From NCBI GenBank assembly GCA_023249105.1, contig JAHFDG010000032.1, positions 1 through 42,341 on the forward strand: DNA of 42,341 nucleotides, in the 5' to 3' direction. Below, piece after piece: positions 37,010 through 42,341 of this stretch. Source of the DNA: Candidatus Methanoperedens sp. Its GTDB lineage: Archaea > Halobacteriota > Methanosarcinia > Methanosarcinales > Methanoperedenaceae. Both the position numbers and the translations under genes were made by a program. The notes under the pieces are model-generated. The model saw only the letters and a list, made by a program, of their open reading frames with translations. It was not told the DNA's origin and did not search any database. The number at the start of each line of letters is the position of its first letter. Positions within the stretch are counted from its first letter, which is position 1.

Positions 37010-37363
37010 ATGATTTCACGGGCTGCAAATGACTGGTTGAAGCATGGCGAAAGAGGTGCTTCAAGTGAAGCGATATTCGGCAAGATGACAGGAATAAGCG
37101 TTGGACAAAATCACGGATTCCGTAATAACCCGGCTGACCCTTCGGACTTTAGGCGGTGCGAAATGCTGCTGAGGGTTGTCCCTGAGTTTAGGGATAGGCT
37201 GCCTGAAATGTCTTCCGTTTCTCCTGTGTGGGCGAAACTGGTCGAACATTGGGCCGAAATTGTCGAGTTGATGAACAGTGAAGTCCCCGGAGTTTTTGAC
37301 AACACATGGGTAAGGGGCAAGGCATCAAAGACATACGAGTTGATGAATAGCCTTGGGTGCTAA
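37010..37363 (+). CDS. Conserved phage protein (117 aa)
   Basis: Start chosen at 37010, right after the upstream stop, because the family start (ISRAANDWLKHGERGASSEAIF) follows; the upstream extension is in another gene. 117 residues. Later landmarks: DPSDFRRCEMLLRVVPEFRDRLPEM, SPVWAKLVEHW, and KTYELMNSL. This pattern recurs in phages of varied hosts, function unknown. The ribosome site is weak (CAGG), so coupling to the upstream gene is likely. Confidence 0.65.
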   Translation: MISRAANDWLKHGERGASSEAIFGKMTGISVGQNHGFRNNPADPSDFRRCEMLLRVVPEFRDRLPEMSSVSPVWAKLVEHWAEIVELMNSEVPGVFDNTWVRGKASKTYELMNSLGC

Positions 37364-37396
37364 CGCCATTATCAGCCGCACGAGGAGGTGGCAAAA

Positions 37397-37627
37397 GTGA
37401 AAACAAACAAAGCTATTGAGTGTCGGCTGGATAAAATTGTTGGCACTTTTCTTTGTTATTTTTCTTTCCACGATACAACAGGCAAAAAAGAAGCTGATTG
37501 TCTGAACGAACACACAAAATGCAGGCGATGCGACAAGAAATTGATTCGCTCTTTTCATAAGGGGAAATGGACTGAGATAGATAAATTTACGGGCTGGCAA
37601 AGCGATGGAGATAGACATGACGTTTAG
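37397..37627 (+). CDS. Small zinc-site protein, GTG start (76 aa)
   Basis: GTG at 37397 sits eight bases after GAGGAGG; an earlier GTG (37388) would overlap that site. 76 residues. Cys-rich middle (ADCLNEHTKCRRCDKK) suggests zinc. The 3' end overlaps the next gene. Confidence 0.45.
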   Translation: MKTNKAIECRLDKIVGTFLCYFSFHDTTGKKEADCLNEHTKCRRCDKKLIRSFHKGKWTEIDKFTGWQSDGDRHDV

Positions 37628-37889
37628 TGCCAACGCCGTAATAAGGCGCTGGCGCGGAGTCACTCTCGAACGAAAGGTTAGAAAACACATGATTAGAAAA
37701 CTATTTTACCTTTGGCTTTACCGCCCGTTAATGCGCATAGCTCATCGCTACAACTGGCATTATGCACCGCCGATATACCCAGAAGGCGACACTCAGCTTT
37801 GGTGTAAGTGGTGCGGATTTCGCCAAACCATTAAACATGCTGGCGATAAAGATGTGGTTTCTAAGGTAGAAATGAGGCGCGAGCCATGA
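37617..37889 (+). CDS. Small basic protein with zinc-like CxxC (90 aa)
   Basis: ATG at 37617 has GGAG six bases upstream. 90 residues, strongly basic N-terminal half with helix MIRKLFYLWLYRPLMRIAHRYNWHY and one CKWCG pair. An internal ATG at 37689 could be the true start. The early part contains a hairpin (GCCAACGCC..GGCGCTGGC, about 37629-37653). Confidence 0.45.
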   Translation: MTFSANAVIRRWRGVTLERKVRKHMIRKLFYLWLYRPLMRIAHRYNWHYAPPIYPEGDTQLWCKWCGFRQTIKHAGDKDVVSKVEMRREP

Positions 37890-38014
37890 AAGCAAAAAAC
37901 AAAGCCACCATAATTATCATCAGCATCCTAAGTTTAATCATCCTTGCACATTTGGGATGGTTAAAAAAAGCATCTCTTGCATTAGCGTGGCTGGCTGTGT
38001 GGCTGGTAAATTAA
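37886..38014 (+). CDS. Small membrane protein (42 aa)
   Basis: 42 residues: basic MKAKNK, helix TIIIISILSLIILAHLGW, short KK turn, second hydrophobic stretch rich in L, A and W. Possible hairpin membrane peptide. ATGA overlap with the previous gene. Confidence 0.5.
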   Translation: MKAKNKATIIIISILSLIILAHLGWLKKASLALAWLAVWLVN

Positions 38015-38029
38015 GAGAGGAAAGGGGTT

Positions 38030-38188
38030 ATGACTCACATTTTTATTGGCAAACAAGGAAAGTATCAGATACCACATAGGACACAGGTTATACTGATTAA
38101 ATGCTATGCAAAACGTAAGTGTCTTATTGAATTATCTGATGGTACAAGGTATATTTCAATGGTAAATTTATTGAGGAGGCTAAAATGA
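38030..38188 (+). CDS. Small basic protein (52 aa)
   Basis: 52 residues, beta-like and basic. GAAAGGGG site. Its end contains the GAGGAGG ribosome site of the next gene, with a four-base overlap. Not recognised. Confidence 0.5.
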   Translation: MTHIFIGKQGKYQIPHRTQVILIKCYAKRKCLIELSDGTRYISMVNLLRRLK

Positions 38189-38319
38189 TAACTTCATGGA
38201 ATTTAATTTGCGAGAATTGCAAGAAATCCTTTTCCACTGCATATCCTGAATCTGATAAATGTCCATATTGTGAAACAGCCGCTATTATATCTATGAACAC
38301 AGCAACGATATGGAAATAA
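38185..38319 (+). CDS. Zinc-ribbon protein (44 aa)
   Basis: 44 residues: Cys9-x2-Cys12, then Cys-Pro-x-Cys (KCPYCE) near 26-29, a compact zinc ribbon. Strong GAGGAGG. Possibly a transcription- or nucleic-acid-associated peptide, as with the similar gene at 33478. Confidence 0.55.
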   Translation: MITSWNLICENCKKSFSTAYPESDKCPYCETAAIISMNTATIWK

Positions 38320-38492
38320 CTCTTAATCAAATTGTTATCTGGCACGGCAAGGAATACTCAGTTATGAGATTTCAAAAAGAAGGGATAAGGCTAAAAGGAA
38401 CAAAGAACAATCCATTAGGAGCTTATGAAGTCGTGGTTGATGAATGTGAGATAGAAGGCAATTTTAATAAAACAGAAGGGAGGTTATTTTGA
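38310..38492 (+). CDS. Small protein (60 aa)
   Basis: 60 residues, beta-rich with a basic middle. It starts in the end of the zinc-ribbon gene without a clear ribosome site; coupling is assumed. Unknown function. Confidence 0.45.
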   Translation: MEITLNQIVIWHGKEYSVMRFQKEGIRLKGTKNNPLGAYEVVVDECEIEGNFNKTEGRLF

Positions 38493-38749
38493 TGCGGGGA
38501 TGGCGGAAGAAGAAAAAAAGAGACGCTAATGGCTATTTTAGCTATTTTAGAACTCCAGAGATACACTCGCTGCTTGGGCATAGTGTGTATCATGCAGGTA
38601 GTTATGGGAAGGGAAGGAACAATTGCAAGTGTCTGAATATGAGTAGTCTAAATGGCGAAAGTTATGGACTGCCGAGCTTCCCATCGAATCCTGCTCCCCG
38701 CTTAAAAAAGGACTTGACAAACAAAAAAGGATATGGCAGAAAAAAATGA
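38492..38749 (+). CDS. Small basic low-complexity protein (85 aa)
   Basis: 85 residues from ATG at 38492; a TTG at 38489 is in frame. GGGAGG site. The N-terminus is a poly-basic RKKKKR, the middle rich in Gly, Ser, Tyr and Asn, the end basic. Composition is unusual, and the coding case is moderate. A TTGACA box lies near its end (38711). Confidence 0.4.
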   Translation: MRGWRKKKKRDANGYFSYFRTPEIHSLLGHSVYHAGSYGKGRNNCKCLNMSSLNGESYGLPSFPSNPAPRLKKDLTNKKGYGRKK

Positions 38750-38958
38750 TACAGAGTTATAAACATATAGAATGCGGAACAGTAACTTTAATTAGCGTTG
38801 GTGCTGACAAAACACGTGCTCGTTGGCATAAATTTTATGATGGACTATATTGCGGTGGATGTGATGGACATTTCTCAGTAAGAGAGTTCATTTTAGTTGA
38901 AACTGATAATGTTGACTTGACAAACATGAAAAAAAATGATAGAGTCAAACTATGCTGA
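38746..38958 (+). CDS. Small Cys-containing protein (70 aa)
   Basis: 70 residues, with YCGGCDGHF (Cys-x2-Cys) in the middle and a Cys at each end region. Coupled by ATGA overlap. Its 3' end holds the promoter-like sequence at 38917-38945. Confidence 0.45.
   Translation: MIQSYKHIECGTVTLISVGADKTRARWHKFYDGLYCGGCDGHFSVREFILVETDNVDLTNMKKNDRVKLC
38917..38945 (+). promoter_or_regulatory. Candidate promoter for the replication genes
   Basis: TTGACA (38917-38922), 17-base spacer, TAGAGT (38940-38945). Predicted start near 38952. The message would begin with the large hairpin at 38987-39057 and then the replication genes. CTTGACAAA also occurs near 30937 and 38710. Confidence 0.4.
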
Positions 38959-38986
38959 ACCTGAATAGGCTAACAATCAAGAATAA

Positions 38987-39057
38987 AAGAAGCAGCAGGA
39001 GAATTAACGTGTCCCCAAGACACGGGTGGTCAGGCACTTTTTCTCTTGCTGCTTCTT
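38987..39057 (+). ncRNA. Long structured hairpin upstream of the replication genes
   Basis: Arms 38987-39003 and 39041-39057 pair over 17 bases with one G-T pair (AAGAAGCAGCAGGAGAA against its inverse). The 37-base loop contains a second hairpin, CGTGTC/GACACG with loop CCCAA (39008-39024). GTGTTTTT follows, so it could act as a weak terminator or attenuator, a structured leader or an origin element. It occupies most of the only real gap (38959-39080) in this part of the unit. Confidence 0.6.
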
Positions 39058-39080
39058 GTGTTTTTGAGGAATAAAAGGGC

Positions 39081-39866
39081 ATGGCAAAATATAGGATGGT
39101 TAATGTTAAATTTTGGGATGATACATATATTGGCAATCTTGATACCACCTCAAAGTTATTATTTCTCTATTTCTTCACAAATCCTTTAACAACAATTTCT
39201 GGAATTTACGAAATTCAGCTAAAACGCATTGCGTTAGACACTGGTTTAGACAAAGAAACAGTTGAGAAGGTTTTAGTGAGATTTGAAAAAGATGGAAAAA
39301 TGACATTTAGGGATGGTTGGATTTACATTAAGAATTTTATCAAAAATCAAATGGTAAATGCCTCTGTTTTACAGGGCGTAGAACGTGAAATTCAATTAAT
39401 CCCGAATGACGTTATTAAATTGCTTCAAGTTGATTGGATACAGCTTGTGGACAGTGTGGGTACAGCCTGTGGGCAAGGTGGAGGGAAACTTAAACTTATA
39501 CTTAAACCTAAACTTAACTTAAACCTTAACTTAACTACTACTATTTGCAGTGAGCAGAAAATTGATTTTGATTTTAAGAAATGGAAGTTTCAAAACATTA
39601 CAGATGGATTTATTTTTTTAATGCAAGAAAAATTCCCTGCTGTCAACATTAAATCTGAGCTTGCTAAAATGGAGGCTTGGTTTATCTCTAATCCGAAAAA
39701 CAAAAAATCAAACTATGAAAGGTTTATAACTAATTGGCTGATAAAGGCGCAGGATAAATCAATGCCAAAAGGAGGCAATAATGGAACGGATAGGAAATAT
39801 TCTAAAACTACCGACAGTTCAGGTAGCTCAAAATATGACGGAATCGGAGCAGTTGCAGAAACATAG
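39081..39866 (+). CDS. Replisome-organiser (DnaD-like) replication initiator
   Basis: 261 residues. The N-terminal domain (about 1-105) begins KYRMVNVKFWDDTYIGNLDTTSKLLFLYFFTN and continues SGIYEIQLKRIALDTGLDKETVEKVLVRFEKDGKM..RDGWIYIKNF, the winged-helix form of phage replisome organisers. The middle is Leu/Lys/Asn-rich and encoded by repeated CTTAAA words. The C-terminal helical part (DGFIFLMQEKFPAVNIKSELAKMEAWFISNP..KKSNYERFITNWL) resembles DnaD-type ends that meet the helicase loader. Its end overlaps the DnaC-like gene by 86 bases. Likely binds the origin and recruits the host helicase. Confidence 0.75.
   Translation: MAKYRMVNVKFWDDTYIGNLDTTSKLLFLYFFTNPLTTISGIYEIQLKRIALDTGLDKETVEKVLVRFEKDGKMTFRDGWIYIKNFIKNQMVNASVLQGVEREIQLIPNDVIKLLQVDWIQLVDSVGTACGQGGGKLKLILKPKLNLNLNLTTTICSEQKIDFDFKKWKFQNITDGFIFLMQEKFPAVNIKSELAKMEAWFISNPKNKKSNYERFITNWLIKAQDKSMPKGGNNGTDRKYSKTTDSSGSSKYDGIGAVAET
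39486..39536 (+). repeat. CTTAAAC-type repeats inside the initiator gene (origin candidate)
   Basis: About seven close copies of ACTTAAAC/CCTTAAC words in 51 bases, all one strand A/C-rich, A+T-rich overall. In several phages the origin lies inside the initiator gene as iterons; this stretch has that position and form. The encoded peptide is a simple KLKL/NLNL run, so selection at DNA level is plausible. Confidence 0.45.
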
Positions 39867-40476
39867 AACGCTGACAAAAATAGAAATAGATAATATTTTA
39901 ATCGCTCCTGTAGGTGTGCCAATACGGTATCAGCAGGCAAAAAAAGAAGACATTGAAGCTAAAATATGGGCTTTAACTGATGAATTTAGACAGAAAAAAA
40001 GAGAGGGATTATTTATTTTCGGAGATGCAGGGACAGGAAAAACATACTTAGCCATAGCCTTGCTTCGGCAATGGTTTCTAACTCTGAAAATAATAGGTGA
40101 TGAACCTATTTTTTCAAGTATTAAGTTTATATCCGTACCGGAATTATTACTGGAAATTAAGAAAACTTTTAATTCTTACAACGAAATCACAGAAGAGCAG
40201 ATAATAACCAAATACACAGACCATACTAAGATATTAATTCTTGATGATTTAGGAGCAGAAAAATCAACCGAGTGGGTCATACAAACGCTGTATTTAATCA
40301 TAGACAGGAGATACAGAAACATGCAAAGAACGATTATCACAAGTAATTTATCTCTGAGTGAAATAGCAGATAAACTGCATGATAGAATTGCTTCTCGGAT
40401 AACTGGAATGTGTAAAATTATTGAACTTAAAGGACAAGACAAAAGACTACAAAAAAGGCTGGTGGAAAAACTATGA
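39781..40476 (+). CDS. DnaC-like helicase-loader ATPase
   Basis: 231 residues. AAA+ motifs: Walker A GDAGTGKT (81-88), Walker B ILILDDLG (151-158), sensor-like TIITSNLS (184-191) and the arginine region DRIASRI (201-207). It matches DnaC/IstB-type loaders, which place the replicative helicase on DNA. No helicase gene was seen here, so the host helicase is probably used. GGAGG site within the initiator gene; the two frames overlap by 86 bases, longer than usual. Confidence 0.85.
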   Translation: MERIGNILKLPTVQVAQNMTESEQLQKHRTLTKIEIDNILIAPVGVPIRYQQAKKEDIEAKIWALTDEFRQKKREGLFIFGDAGTGKTYLAIALLRQWFLTLKIIGDEPIFSSIKFISVPELLLEIKKTFNSYNEITEEQIITKYTDHTKILILDDLGAEKSTEWVIQTLYLIIDRRYRNMQRTIITSNLSLSEIADKLHDRIASRITGMCKIIELKGQDKRLQKRLVEKL

Positions 40477-40754
40477 GTGAAACTATAAAATTAGGAACAC
40501 AAATGCCCGCGCATCTTGATTTGGGTTCAGATTGCTGTGGTTTTTTCAATGACATCAAAGATACAGGTTTATATTGTAATGAGTGTGGGAAAGAAATATC
40601 AGAGGCAATAGGAGAACAATTCCGTGAAGTCCAAGATACATTGCGTGCTATGTGGGGAGGCACGAAACAAGGTGTATTTATGAATTTCAATGGATGTGAA
40701 ACAGATGCGATGGAAAAATGGTTTGCACTGAGTAAAAAGTATGGGATATTATGA
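40473..40754 (+). CDS. Phage protein with possible zinc site (93 aa)
   Basis: 93 residues. Two Cys pairs (DCCGFF, YCNECGK) at about 20-38 suggest zinc; the rest is helical with EQFREVQDTLRAMWGG. ATGA overlap on both sides in the replication operon. Function unknown. Confidence 0.55.
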   Translation: MSETIKLGTQMPAHLDLGSDCCGFFNDIKDTGLYCNECGKEISEAIGEQFREVQDTLRAMWGGTKQGVFMNFNGCETDAMEKWFALSKKYGIL

Positions 40755-40915
40755 GTGGAAAAATGAATAAATTAGAGCAGATAGAAAATATCATAATTCA
40801 ATATCATAACAATTTGAAGACCTATGATGTGAATAGGGCAAATGCTCAGGATGTTGCGATAATGGAAATTGAACGCATATTAGATATTAAGCCACTCGGC
40901 GATAAGGAGGATTGA
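40751..40915 (+). CDS. Small helical protein (54 aa)
   Basis: 54 residues, two helices (MNKLEQIENIIIQYHNNLKTY, QDVAIMEIERIL), acidic end. Overlaps upstream by four bases; its GGAGG serves the next gene. Not recognised. Confidence 0.5.
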   Translation: MSGKMNKLEQIENIIIQYHNNLKTYDVNRANAQDVAIMEIERILDIKPLGDKED

Positions 40916-40916
40916 C

Positions 40917-41075
40917 ATGGGACTTTTCTCAGCACTTGTGGACGTTGTTTCAATGCCGGTTCGGATTGCTGTTGATGCCGTTAAATTGCCTGTAAAAATC
41001 ATGAACGGTGAAGGCGACCTTTTGGAAAACACTTCAAAGGGTATATCGAAAATAGAAGAGGACTTGGAAGACTAA
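40917..41075 (+). CDS. Small amphipathic protein of a recurrent phage type (52 aa)
   Basis: 52 residues. Starts GLFSALVDVVSMPVRIAVDAVKLP and ends KIEEDLED. Short proteins of this shape recur in many phages near replication or recombination genes, always unassigned. The first half is an amphipathic helix that could lie on a membrane. AAGGAGG site. Confidence 0.55.
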   Translation: MGLFSALVDVVSMPVRIAVDAVKLPVKIMNGEGDLLENTSKGISKIEEDLED

Positions 41076-41105
41076 GAAACTCATAGAAGGAGGATTTGAA
41101 AAGCC

Positions 41106-41555
41106 ATGACAGAAATTTCTAAAATCGCAATTGACCCCTCCATCAACAACATCGGCTGGGCGGTGGAATGGCAAGGTAAGGTTTTTTCTGGTGCAATTGA
41201 GACAAAAGGGGTTGAAATTGAAGAAAAGCTCTGTAGCTTGCGAGGTTTGCTCAGGAGCGTTTTACTTTCCCCAGCCTACCCTTTACCCTCACTTGCGGTT
41301 GTAGAGCAACCTGCGCCCTATGCTTTCAAGCGTAGCACGTCAGAAACGTCAGGGAAAGGGTTAAATAACGCATCCCTGCAAAAACTTAATATTGCACTTG
41401 GAGCAATAATCTCCACACTATGTGAGGTAAACATAAGAGAAATAAAGCTAATTCCTGTTGCTTGGAAAGGGAAGATGAATAAAAAGATGGCGATGGCATT
41501 GACAGGAGCAAAAAACCATAACACGGCAGATGCGATTCTGCTGTTGAGGTATTGA
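41106..41555 (+). CDS. RuvC-like Holliday-junction resolvase
   Basis: 149 residues. RNase H-fold motifs: AIDPSINNIGWA (Asp10), AVVEQPAPYAF (Glu67), and HNTADAILLL (His138, Asp142) at the C-terminus, matching the acidic residues of RuvC. Cuts four-way junctions, which in phages also removes branches before packaging. It belongs with the ERF protein and nuclease in recombination. AGGAGG lies about eight bases before the start. Confidence 0.8.
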   Translation: MTEISKIAIDPSINNIGWAVEWQGKVFSGAIETKGVEIEEKLCSLRGLLRSVLLSPAYPLPSLAVVEQPAPYAFKRSTSETSGKGLNNASLQKLNIALGAIISTLCEVNIREIKLIPVAWKGKMNKKMAMALTGAKNHNTADAILLLRY

Positions 41556-41567
41556 AAGGGGTATTTT

Positions 41568-41798
41568 ATGAAAAAAAGAATAGTTTTAGATGTAGACAAA
41601 GAAAAGCTTATTTCACTAACAGAAATTAATCCGTATGGATTAATTTGGGCTGAGAAAAATGGGGAAATAGCAGGAATGATAGTGAAAGATGATAAGGGCT
41701 GGATATTGCGGAGGAATAGGCATAACCTGCGGAGGGCATACTATTGTTGCACCTGTAAAAATTTGGCACGAGTTGGGAGAAAAGTTTATTTGTGTTAA
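41568..41798 (+). CDS. Phage protein of unknown function (76 aa)
   Basis: 76 residues; IVLDVDKEKLISLTEINPYGLIWAEKNGEIAGMIVKDDKGWIL is beta-rich. The end has four Cys (YYCCTCKN and a terminal Cys), a possible zinc site or a drifted C-terminus. AAAGGGG site. No family recognised. Confidence 0.55.
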   Translation: MKKRIVLDVDKEKLISLTEINPYGLIWAEKNGEIAGMIVKDDKGWILRRNRHNLRRAYYCCTCKNLARVGRKVYLC

Positions 41799-41907
41799 TC
41801 CTAATTTAAAACATTGGAAACGAAAACTGGCAATGTGGTTGCTTGGTACAATATAACGAAAAAGCTAACACGCTGGCCGCTGGCTGGCAAGGAGGATTAG
41901 AGACCAC

Positions 41908-42141
41908 ATGAACAAAGAAAAGAAACAAGGGCTGAAAAACCCACAAGGTAAAGGCCAGTCGTCCGTTGAGCAAATTGTTATCTCTGATTGTCCTTTTTGT
42001 GGTTCAGGTGATACATTTTGCGAGACGCCGATAATGTCTACTCAATATGCTGTTATTTGTGATACGTGCGAGGCACAGGGGCCGATAAAAGTAACAGAGA
42101 AAGAGGCAATAAGCCGATGGAATTTTATTATTCCAAGATAA
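41908..42141 (+). CDS. Lar-like restriction-alleviation protein
   Basis: 77 residues. The core CPFCGS (about 28-33), YAVICDTCEAQGP (about 47-60) and AISRWN (67-72) is the signature of the Lar family, which modulates type I restriction and modification. The basic first 20 residues lie outside the usual family start. GGAGG 12 bases upstream. Placed among early genes, as expected for defence against restriction. Activity is inferred from the family. Confidence 0.7.
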   Translation: MNKEKKQGLKNPQGKGQSSVEQIVISDCPFCGSGDTFCETPIMSTQYAVICDTCEAQGPIKVTEKEAISRWNFIIPR

Positions 42142-42150
42142 CATAAGAAT

Positions 42151-42234
42151 ATGTTGAAAGAATTTTCTTCTTATTACAGGAAAAGGCAAAGTAAAATAAA
42201 CAAAATTTGCCTAAAAATGAGAAAGGGGATATGA
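42151..42234 (+). CDS. Possible tiny basic protein (27 aa)
   Basis: 27 residues, Lys/Arg-rich, ending in an ATGA overlap with the gene at 42231. No ribosome site precedes its ATG, and the support is only the overlap. Confidence 0.3.
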   Translation: MLKEFSSYYRKRQSKINKICLKMRKGI

Positions 42235-42341
42235 AGATAGAGAATATTAGAAAGCAAACCGGACACCTTGTTATGTGGTTGTTACTGCTTCCCCTCAAGC
42301 TAATAATTCTTATAACCTTTTTAATTGTAATAATACCTTTC
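42231..42341 (+). CDS. Small membrane protein, 5' part (continues at base 1)
   Basis: GAAAGGGG precedes the ATG. The first 37 codons, MKIENIRKQTGH then a hydrophobic helix, run off the window and continue in frame from base 95, since bases 42248-42341 equal 1-94. The complete product is 72 residues, ending at 202. Described with the entry at 1-202. Confidence 0.7.
   Translation, partial: MKIENIRKQTGHLVMWLLLLPLKLIILITFLIVIIPF
42248..42341. repeat. Terminal direct repeat, right copy
   Basis: Exact copy of bases 1-94, showing the molecule closes on itself. The repeat falls inside a gene, which argues for an assembly overlap of a circular map rather than a natural end. Confidence 0.95.

Noticed and set aside
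37364-37655. GCYAACGCC words resembling integron attC cores (also near 41875)
   Set aside because: No paired inverse core, no integrase and no cassette structure; they are short G+C-rich stretches before genes.

Overview
The window looks like a complete genome of a tailed, short-tailed (podovirus-type) bacteriophage. The first 94 bases recur exactly as the last 94 (1-94 = 42248-42341), and one reading frame runs across the join (42231 to the end, continuing at 1-202). The molecule therefore closes into a circle of 42,247 bp. No ribosomal RNA, tRNA, CRISPR array, insertion sequence, integrase or obvious repressor was recognised. The host is unknown. An O-antigen polymerase/ligase-type gene set, a GH108 lysozyme and a holin suggest a Gram-negative bacterium (inference).

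Layout. Two divergent transcription units start from a gene-free region at about 26.68-27.00 kb. The leftward unit (26677 down to 2441, minus strand) carries packaging and virion genes in the order: small terminase, large terminase, GNAT-like protein, small phage proteins, portal, Bbp19-like protein, scaffold, major capsid, Bbp16-like cement protein, lysis genes (GH108 lysozyme, holin, phospholipase A2-like protein), T7 gp11-like and gp12-like tail proteins, a cupin, and three internal-core-like proteins ending in a 1973-residue giant with an ADP-ribosyltransferase-like segment. Last come fibre-like secreted proteins. The head genes resemble those of BPP-1-like podoviruses and the tail/core genes those of T7-like phages (from family memory, no search run).

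The rightward unit (27000 to 42341 and on through 1-2412, plus strand) is a dense run of about 60 mostly tiny genes, many joined by ATGA overlaps. From 27.0 to 34.3 kb they are small membrane, basic, coiled-coil and zinc-ribbon-like proteins, two internally repeated proteins, and a set of recurring RNA hairpins between genes. From 34.3 kb comes DNA metabolism: an ERF single-strand annealing protein, a PD-(D/E)XK nuclease with reordered motifs, a coiled-coil partner, a DnaD/replisome-organiser-like protein, a DnaC-like ATPase, a RuvC-like resolvase and a Lar-like anti-restriction protein. Past the join come an HNH-like protein and a three-gene O-antigen polymerase/ligase-like set whose TPR part lies between the two membrane parts. 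The two units converge at 2412/2441 with only 28 bp between them.

Points most worth attention: (1) two kinds of RNA hairpin between small early genes (type A 47-48 nt with conserved bulges; type B with a bulged A and GNRA loop), whose copies differ in ways that keep pairing; (2) the reordered nuclease motifs at 35.2 kb and the analogous reordering of the O-antigen gene; (3) extra beta-type domains inserted in both tail-tube proteins; (4) fibre-like late proteins with Sec signal peptides; (5) a palindrome- and repeat-rich gene-free region between the terminase genes, a packaging-site candidate; (6) a 17-bp-stem hairpin just upstream of the replication genes, and short repeats inside the initiator-like gene that could be an origin.
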